NCBI GenBank assembly: GCA_035416745.1
Contig: DAOLNV010000038.1
Location: forward strand, 1 to 23,636
Direction of reading: 5' to 3'
Length of the DNA: 23,636 nucleotides
DNA from: Candidatus Hydrogenedentota bacterium
GTDB taxonomy: Bacteria > Hydrogenedentota > Hydrogenedentia > Hydrogenedentales > SLHB01
How positions within the stretch are numbered: position 1 is the stretch's first letter; each line of letters begins with the position of its first letter. The position numbers and the translations under genes were made by a program. The notes below the pieces were generated by a model. It was given only the letters and a program-made list of their open reading frames with translations, was not told where the DNA came from and did no database searches. This document shows positions 18,044 through 23,636 of this stretch, piece by piece.

Positions 18044-20059
18044 ATGGCACACGGTAGTCTATCGCGCGTCACTGCGCTGGCGTTCCTGATCTGCTCCATT
18101 GCGTTTGTCGCGGCAGGGGAGGACCCCAATCCGCCGAGCATCCGTTCATCGTCGGGCGCGTGGCCGATCCGGCGGCAATGGACTCCCGCGGAAGCAAAGC
18201 ATTACGCCGAGTGGGTCCAGCACATTTATGTGATGAAGACCAAGGGAAGCGTAGAGCAACGCACGGCCAAGCTTGAGCGCATTCTGACCGACCCCGAGAT
18301 GAACCTGCTGGAAGACCCGGAGTTCGCCGGCAAGGGGTCAAATCCCCAATTGCCCCGCGGCGTTATCCGCACCATGAACAGCATGATGGATTGCGGCAAG
18401 TTTACGGCGTTCATACCGGCCTATTACGCCTACCGGCGTGCGCTGCCCTGGATGACGGCCGTTGTGACCGCGGGCAAAGGCGACATCCGCACGTCCCCGT
18501 TCAACATCCCCGTGGGAAGCGTCAACAGCCTTGAATACCGGTCGGCGGGCAAGTTTTTCAAGAACGCCGTGGGCTGGTTTATCTCGGGGAACTACCGCGT
18601 GAACCTCAACGAGCGCAACGCAGAGCTATCCGACACGGTACCCGTGGCTATCGGCCGCCAGCATCTCATGCCTGGGTGCATCAACTACGTGGACGGGCAC
18701 TGTTTGGTTCTCGCGGATGTTTCGGAGTATGGCGAGCTGCATTTCCTGAATTGCAGCACGACGCCCACGCGCGACATCTTCACGTACAACGGGATGAATA
18801 CGGTGGCGGGAATCACGCCGCGCGGCAGCGATCCGGACAACGAATGGAACGGATGTTTCCAGGGGTTGCGCGTTTTGCGCTATCCCATCGCGGATACCGA
18901 TTCGCGCGGCCGGGTGATTCGTGTCCGCCGGCGCACCAATGAGGAAATGAAGGAGTTTGGCTTCTCGACTGAGCAGTACGACATCATCCGCGAGATCTAC
19001 ACCAAACAGTACATTACCGAGGGCGAATTGAAACCGCAGAGTTTTCACGACCTCATCCGTCTGCGCATGAAGACCGTGGACTCGATTGCGCCGCTCAAGT
19101 TCATGGAAGAGTACGCTGACGAACTGCTCGAGGTGTATGTCTTGCGCGAACAGTTTGTGCAAGACGCGTGGCGCGACGTGCGCGTCAATGGCTGGATCAC
19201 GTATCCCGAGGAGCTCCCAGACGAAAACATCTTCCAGGCGTTCGGCCGCTGGGAGACATGGAGTTCGCCGTCGTCCGACGTCGATCGCCGGAACAAATAC
19301 TTTTATCTCGCGGACTGGCTTGAATACGCCATCCGCCTGTTTGGCCTCGTTCCTTCGTTTGTCGATCAGGCCGGGTTGGAGAAGTACGATATCCAGAGTC
19401 AATCCGATCTTGCCAAAGCGCTGCTCGCGGAGAAGAACCGCATCTTCGCCGAACGGAGCATGGAGTACACGAATTCCGCGGGCAAACAGGTCCGCTTGAC
19501 GCTTCTGGATATCGAGGAGCGGCTGTACGATCTGTCGTTTGACCCGAATCATCCGCCGGAACTGCGCTGGGGCGCGCCACTGGGCAGCGAGGAACGCGCG
19601 TCGGCGCCGCAGACCTGCACGCCGGTCCCGGGCGGCGCCAAAGTCGCCATGGAGGACGCCTATTGCTGGCAGGCGTTCTACCGCTCCCTGGGACAGCGCG
19701 AGACGGAGCTGAGCTGCCTGCGCGGAATGTTCACGAGCGGCTATCCGATTCGCGACAAGCTCGATGCGCAGGTCGCAAAATGGGTCCATGAGACGTCGAT
19801 CGCCGCTGTTGACGAAGCCGCGGCCCCTCTGGAAATGCAGCCGGCGCAGCCCAGTGAACAGTTTCCGGCAACGGAGGCGCAGCCTGTGTCCAGCGGCACG
19901 GGTTCGCCGGACGAGGGAGCCTCTGCCGAACCAAGCCTTTCTCGCGATGGCGGGGCCGGCGGAGCATGGAAGTACACGGACGCCTCGGATGAAGGCCGGA
20001 AGTCCGGGCGGAGATCGGCTTCCGGGGCGAACAGGCGGCGTTACCCGCGGCGCAATTAA
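18044..20059 (+). CDS. uncharacterised secreted protein, possible Cys-His-Asn papain/transglutaminase-like fold (copy 1)
   Basis: 671 residues from ATG 18044, after GAGG. Signal peptide about 1-25 (ending VAAGE). I recognise no named family. Conserved with its downstream paralogue are DPNPPSI, GAWPIRRQW, ERILTDP and PNHPPELRWGAP. A candidate catalytic centre is Cys117 (MMDCGKF), His219 (VDGHCLVLADV) and Asn236 (HFLNCST); the order Cys, then His before a strand, then Asp/Asn fits papain or transglutaminase folds. Residues from about 585 form a low-complexity Pro/Ser/Glu tail that turns Arg-rich (ending RRRYPRRN), absent from copy 2. It ends 13 bases before copy 2 starts, so the two are co-transcribed. 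Function is inference only. Confidence 0.85.
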   Translation: MAHGSLSRVTALAFLICSIAFVAAGEDPNPPSIRSSSGAWPIRRQWTPAEAKHYAEWVQHIYVMKTKGSVEQRTAKLERILTDPEMNLLEDPEFAGKGSNPQLPRGVIRTMNSMMDCGKFTAFIPAYYAYRRALPWMTAVVTAGKGDIRTSPFNIPVGSVNSLEYRSAGKFFKNAVGWFISGNYRVNLNERNAELSDTVPVAIGRQHLMPGCINYVDGHCLVLADVSEYGELHFLNCSTTPTRDIFTYNGMNTVAGITPRGSDPDNEWNGCFQGLRVLRYPIADTDSRGRVIRVRRRTNEEMKEFGFSTEQYDIIREIYTKQYITEGELKPQSFHDLIRLRMKTVDSIAPLKFMEEYADELLEVYVLREQFVQDAWRDVRVNGWITYPEELPDENIFQAFGRWETWSSPSSDVDRRNKYFYLADWLEYAIRLFGLVPSFVDQAGLEKYDIQSQSDLAKALLAEKNRIFAERSMEYTNSAGKQVRLTLLDIEERLYDLSFDPNHPPELRWGAPLGSEERASAPQTCTPVPGGAKVAMEDAYCWQAFYRSLGQRETELSCLRGMFTSGYPIRDKLDAQVAKWVHETSIAAVDEAAAPLEMQPAQPSEQFPATEAQPVSSGTGSPDEGASAEPSLSRDGGAGGAWKYTDASDEGRKSGRRSASGANRRRYPRRN

Positions 20060-20072
20060 GGGGAGCATGCGC

Positions 20073-21947
20073 ATGATTCTTGGGAGGTCGCTCACTCTGC
20101 GAGGACGGCTGTTTGCGTGGTTTGCGTTCCTGGCACTGGCGCCGGCCGCCGCGTTCGCGGCGGACCCCAATCCTCCGTCCATCCATTCGGACCGGGGCGC
20201 CTGGCCGATCAGGCGGCAATGGACGGTGGAAGAGACCCGGCACTTCGCCCAATGGATCCAACACATATACAAGGCGAAGACCGAGGGCGGGCAAGAACAG
20301 CGCCTCGCCAGGATCGAGCGCATACTGACCGACCCGCAGATGAACCTATTGCTCGATCCCGAGTTTGCGGGCGAAGGATGCAACGGCCAACTCGACCTTG
20401 GCGCCATACGCGCCATGCACAGCGTCCTCGACTGCGCGAAGCTCACCGTCTCACTCAGCACGTATTACGCTTACCGGCGCGGACTGCCCTGGATGTTCAG
20501 CTACGTCCGCGCATGTGATGGGGGCGACGTACGCACCGCCGACTACACCATTCCCGCCGGCGAGATGAATTCGATGCGGTATGGCTCCGTGGACGCGTTT
20601 ATCCGCGACGCGCTCACCGGCACCTGCACCGGGAATTTCCGCGTCGAGTTGAATCGGGAGCGTTCCGAATTATCCGACACGCTTCCTGTGGCGATCACTC
20701 GGGAGTATCTCGTTCCCGGGTGCTTGTATTACCTGGACGGCCACGTGTTGGTGCTGGCGGGGGTCTCACCCTACGGCGAACCCCGGTTTCTGGACGCGAC
20801 CACGGCGGCGTCGCGCGACGTCTACGCGTTCAACGGGCTCAATTCCGTCTCTGGAATCACCCCGAGACGTTCCGGCGCGCCGGGCCAGGAGTATGCGGGG
20901 TGTTTCCGGGGGTTCCGCGTCTATCGCTGGCCCATCGCCGAGGTAAACGAGGACGGCGCGGTGATCCGTGTGCGCCGCCGGACCGACGACGAAATGCGGG
21001 AGTTCGGGTTCTCCACCGAACAGTACGACCGGATGGCCGAACTGGTGGCGACCCAGCGGATTGTCGAAAGCCGCATCGCGCTCGACAGCTTTCATCAGTT
21101 CGTCCGGTTTCGTTTGCGTACCACGAAACGGCTGAACCCGGCCGCCGACCTGAAAGTGTTTGCCCGGGAAATGGTAGCCCTGCTTGAAGAACGGGAACGG
21201 CGGGTCCAGGATGCCTGGCGGGACGTCAACGAGAACGGTCCCATCCCATTTCCCGAAGACCGGGCCAACGGCAACGTTTATACCGCGGGCGGACGCTGGG
21301 CGGAATATGCCACAGCCTTCGCCGACACCGAGTGCCGGGCCAAGTATTTCGGTCTTGCCGATGATCTCGACACCGCGATCATGTGGTTCGACCTGAGCGT
21401 GGAAGACGTGTATCTTGACGGGCTGAACAAACACGCCATCTGGACCCATGCCGACCTTGCTGATGCGCTGCTGCGCGCCAAGAGACGCATCTTCGCCGAG
21501 TCCGCGCTCGAGTACATGAATTCCTCCGGGCAGCCTGTTCGCATCACACTTCTCGATGTCGAGAAACGTCTATACGACCTGTCCTTCGACCCGAATCATC
21601 CGCCTGAGTTGCGATGGGGCGCGCCGGCGGGAAGTCCCGAGGCCCAATCGGCGGTTCGCAACGACACGCCCTTGCCCGGCGGCGCCGATATGCCGATGGA
21701 AGAGGCTTATCGCCGCGAAGCCTATTACCGCTCTCTCACGCACTGGGAACCCGAAAGAAGTTACCTCCAGAAGATGTTCCCGGACGGTTTTCCCGTGCGC
21801 GACAAACTCGACGAGATTTTCCGCCGCAAGTGGTTTGACTGTTCTTCGCCCCCCCTTGTTCCCTATAATGGCAAAGCCGCTTGGCTCAAAGAGGCGTCTG
21901 TCGTTCGTGAAGACACATCCTCGTTGCTGGGGAAGAACATGCGATAG
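20073..21947 (+). CDS. uncharacterised secreted protein, possible Cys-His-Asp papain/transglutaminase-like fold (copy 2)
   Basis: 624 residues from ATG 20073; GGGGAG (20060-20065) is seven bases upstream, whereas an ATG at 20067 is one base away and the frame open further upstream overlaps copy 1. Signal peptide about 1-30 (ending AAAFA). By hand alignment 51 of the first 72 mature residues equal copy 1, and similarity runs to about residue 590. The putative centre is Cys121 (LDCAKL), His224 (LDGHVLVLAGV) and Asp241 (RFLDATT), where copy 1 has Asn. The C-terminus differs from copy 1: it lacks the Arg-rich tail and ends LLGKNMR. A tandem duplicate; substrate and partner unknown. Confidence 0.87.
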   Translation: MILGRSLTLRGRLFAWFAFLALAPAAAFAADPNPPSIHSDRGAWPIRRQWTVEETRHFAQWIQHIYKAKTEGGQEQRLARIERILTDPQMNLLLDPEFAGEGCNGQLDLGAIRAMHSVLDCAKLTVSLSTYYAYRRGLPWMFSYVRACDGGDVRTADYTIPAGEMNSMRYGSVDAFIRDALTGTCTGNFRVELNRERSELSDTLPVAITREYLVPGCLYYLDGHVLVLAGVSPYGEPRFLDATTAASRDVYAFNGLNSVSGITPRRSGAPGQEYAGCFRGFRVYRWPIAEVNEDGAVIRVRRRTDDEMREFGFSTEQYDRMAELVATQRIVESRIALDSFHQFVRFRLRTTKRLNPAADLKVFAREMVALLEERERRVQDAWRDVNENGPIPFPEDRANGNVYTAGGRWAEYATAFADTECRAKYFGLADDLDTAIMWFDLSVEDVYLDGLNKHAIWTHADLADALLRAKRRIFAESALEYMNSSGQPVRITLLDVEKRLYDLSFDPNHPPELRWGAPAGSPEAQSAVRNDTPLPGGADMPMEEAYRREAYYRSLTHWEPERSYLQKMFPDGFPVRDKLDEIFRRKWFDCSSPPLVPYNGKAAWLKEASVVREDTSSLLGKNMR

Positions 21948-22662
21948 CCGGCTCGTCCGGTGAATTCGTTACTTGCCGTGGCCGTTTTCCGGACCGGCGT
22001 CCGGAATCCTCGGGCGCATTATCCCCTTTTGCGTCCTGCTCGTAACCCATTGATACATAATGGATTGCGGAGCAACGGCGAAGATGGCGGACGTGGAGCT
22101 GCTCCGGGGACGGCGCTTGATGCATGCCTTTCATTCTTGGTCTTGCCCGCAAAACCGCAGGCTTCTTGTGCGGCAGGACGGTTTCCGGCGTGGTTTCAAG
22201 CGCTGGAGCGAGAAAAAGGGGGGACAAGCGGTTTTTTTGCTCCGCTATGCTTGGGGCGCGCTTTTCTTGGAGTATGATATCCCTTGCGCAAGCTCCGGGG
22301 GCGGATGCTGCGACAGGGTGATCGGCATGGGAACGACTGAGGGGGCGGAACTCATTTCCGTTGATACGGCGCCGTGTGGAACGCTCTTTACCCGGCGTGC
22401 GGTCGAGCCCCGTGTCTCCAGGCTGGCGCTGGCGCCTGTTCGGGAATTGCGTCACTGTGACTGTTGCAGCCAGGGGAAGCTGGAGGAAGACCGGCCTTTT
22501 CTCTCAGGAGACAGGTCAGTGCAACGCCTCGCATTTGTTCACGCGGTTTTTTCGTGGACGAAGCCAGGACATCGTCAGGCGCTCATCCGCCCTTATATGT
22601 ATGCGACCTCGTGGCAGCCGTGAGGATTGTGGTCCATTGGAACAGACAGGAGACCGTGGCTT
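21948..22662. other. noncoding region before the DUF3300 gene
   Basis: About 715 bases. It carries a perfect hairpin at 21987 (listed separately), a GTCAC-T-GTGAC palindrome near 22450 and a weak promoter-like pair (TTGGGG, 16 bases, TATGAT) around 22253-22280. A 187-codon open frame at 22060-22623 lacks a ribosome binding site, homology I recognise and the codon bias of neighbouring genes, so I do not call it. Confidence 0.5.
21987..22006 (+). terminator. hairpin after the tandem paralogues
   Basis: TTCCGGAC-CGGC-GTCCGGAA is a perfect 8-bp stem with a tetraloop, 40 bases past the stop of copy 2. There is no T tract directly after it, so it may be a factor-independent terminator of low strength or an mRNA-stabilising stem. 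Confidence 0.35.
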
Positions 22663-23636
22663 ATGAGATTACGTGAAGTGAGATTGCCAGTCTTATATGC
22701 CGTGTGGCTGCTGGGCGTTTTGATAGCGCCCGGCGCGATTGCCCAGAGCGAGCAGGCAGCCATTCTGGGCGACGAAGAACTCCAAACCCTGGTGGGTCCC
22801 ATTGCGCTTTACCCTGATTCAATCTTGGCGCACGTTCTTCCTGCATCGACCGCTCCCATCGACGTGGTGGAAGCCGCGCGCTACCTGCGCGAGCACGACG
22901 GGAAGGTCGAAGAAGTTCCGGATGTCCCGTGGCTGCCAAGTGTCCGGGCGCTGCTGAGGTTTCCTGAGGTGCTTTACACGATGGACGAGGAGATCTCATG
23001 GACCCGGGACTTAGGCGCGGCGGTTGTTGCACAGCAGACTGATGTCATGGAAGCAATACAGCATGTGCGCAAACTGGCCGAAGAGTGCGGCTTGCTCGAT
23101 ACCAACGAAAAACAGGTTGTGCAAGTCGAGCAGGAAGTCATCAAGATCGTGCCGGCGGACCCGGAAGTCATTTATGTGCCCGTATACGACCCTCAAGTTA
23201 TTTACGTTGAGGAGGACTATGATGACGAGGCAGCTGCGGCGCTTGTCGGGTTCGGCGTGGGTGTATTGGTGGGGGTGGCGTTTGCGGACGACTATTGCGA
23301 TTGGTATGAACACACCATTTTCCACTATGGCTACTATGGCTGGGCCGACGTCGATATCCATATAGACAATGCGTATGTCTGGCGGCCGGGGCCAGGGGGT
23401 GTATACGATCCCCGAGGATTCTACGATCCCAGGGGCGCTCTCGATCCGCGCGGACCCCTAGACCCGCGCGGCCCCGTGGATCCCCGGGGTCCCCTGGACC
23501 CCCGTGGCCCCTATGACCCGCGTGGCGTCGCCGATACCCGCGGCCTGGCGGATACCCGTGGCGTCGCCGATACCCGTGGCCTGGCGGACACCCGCGGCGT
23601 CGCCGATACCCGTGGCTTGGCGGACACCCGCGGCGT
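22663..23636 (+). CDS. DUF3300 domain protein with hexapeptide repeat tail (partial, runs off the window)
   Basis: The frame is open to the window end, so at least 324 residues; ATG 22663 follows AGGAG (22648-22652) by ten bases. A signal peptide covers about 1-28 (ending GAIAQ). The DUF3300 signature is clear: GPIALYPDSILAHVLPAST, then VVEAARYLRE and the VIYVPVYDPQVIYV region (about residues 165-186). A short Gly/Val hydrophobic stretch (around 194-206, LVGFGVGVLVGVAF) and an aromatic patch follow. From about residue 248 the chain is a hexapeptide array, xDPRGx seven times then ADTRG(L/V) six times, still running at the window end. Biochemical function of DUF3300 is unknown; export suggests an envelope role. 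Confidence 0.87.
   Translation, partial: MRLREVRLPVLYAVWLLGVLIAPGAIAQSEQAAILGDEELQTLVGPIALYPDSILAHVLPASTAPIDVVEAARYLREHDGKVEEVPDVPWLPSVRALLRFPEVLYTMDEEISWTRDLGAAVVAQQTDVMEAIQHVRKLAEECGLLDTNEKQVVQVEQEVIKIVPADPEVIYVPVYDPQVIYVEEDYDDEAAAALVGFGVGVLVGVAFADDYCDWYEHTIFHYGYYGWADVDIHIDNAYVWRPGPGGVYDPRGFYDPRGALDPRGPLDPRGPVDPRGPLDPRGPYDPRGVADTRGLADTRGVADTRGLADTRGVADTRGLADTRG
23404..23636 (+). repeat. 18-bp / 36-bp coding tandem repeat
   Basis: Thirteen 18-bp units encode hexapeptides. Units 1-7 (23404-23529) read (Y/L/V)DPRG(F/A/P/V) with varied synonymous codons. Units 8-13 (23530-23636, the last lacking one base) read ADTRG(L/V) and alternate as a nearly identical 36-bp super-repeat (VADTRGLADTRG, three times). 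The uniform end points to recent expansion. The array may continue beyond the window. Confidence 0.9.

Noticed and set aside
18626..20461. Minus-strand frame (about 610 codons) opposite the tandem paralogues
   Set aside because: Composition-driven shadow; spans the junction of two real plus-strand genes.
22060..22623. 187-codon plus-strand frame before the DUF3300 gene
   Set aside because: No ribosome binding site, no family, third-position composition unlike neighbours; kept as noncoding but with some doubt.
23404..23636. Regular short repeats that could suggest a CRISPR array
   Set aside because: Units are contiguous, have no spacers and stay in frame with the DUF3300 gene, so they encode a protein repeat.

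Overview
This is a high-GC bacterial chromosomal window with 13 confident protein genes (one cut off by the window end), one probable small-protein gene and one RNA gene. It has housekeeping loci (ffs-dnaX and groES-groEL). The rest is secreted or envelope proteins: lipoproteins, an orphan type IV pilin-like protein with a C-terminal DGHV motif, glycan-active enzymes with carbohydrate-binding domains, and a DUF3300 protein. The pilin-like protein with the DGHV (H-X9-DG / DUF1559-like) ending, together with many secreted glycan enzymes, suggests a Planctomycetota/Hydrogenedentota-type lineage. That placement is inference; no rRNA or other phylogenetic marker was compared.

Layout. Bases 1-2228 hold the bacterial SRP RNA (ffs) followed by dnaX. 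Bases 2575-5971 form a tight three-gene operon: a lipoprotein HtrA/DegP-like protease with an intact His-Asp-Ser triad, an overlapping paralogue whose serine is replaced by valine (a likely pseudoprotease), and a TPR-like lipoprotein. Bases 5972-6773 are mostly noncoding. They hold a probable 47-residue secreted small protein with a very strong ribosome binding site, then a dense control region for groESL: a sigma70-type promoter overlapping a consensus-perfect sigma54 -24/-12 element, a TGTAAG/CTTACA palindrome, a long inverted repeat and a degenerate CIRCE-like site. groES-groEL end at a strong hairpin at 8776.

Bases 8811-14284 are a minus-strand block: a secreted calcineurin-type phosphoesterase, the pilin-like protein, an aldo/keto reductase and a secreted family 2 glycoside hydrolase. 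From 14603 onward everything is on the plus strand. First comes a 1065-residue secreted protein with an alpha/alpha-barrel-like catalytic region, a Glu/Cys cluster and three carbohydrate-binding-type domains. Next is a tandem pair of large secreted paralogues with a possible Cys-His-Asp/Asn papain/transglutaminase-like centre. After about 700 noncoding bases comes a DUF3300 protein, open at the window end, with a growing hexapeptide repeat tail.

The observations most worth a second look are the active/inactive protease pair, the groESL promoter region, the uncharacterised tandem Cys-His paralogues, the dnaX A6 tract where a -1 shift meets a stop almost at once (a gamma-like product), and the VADTRGLADTRG repeat array.
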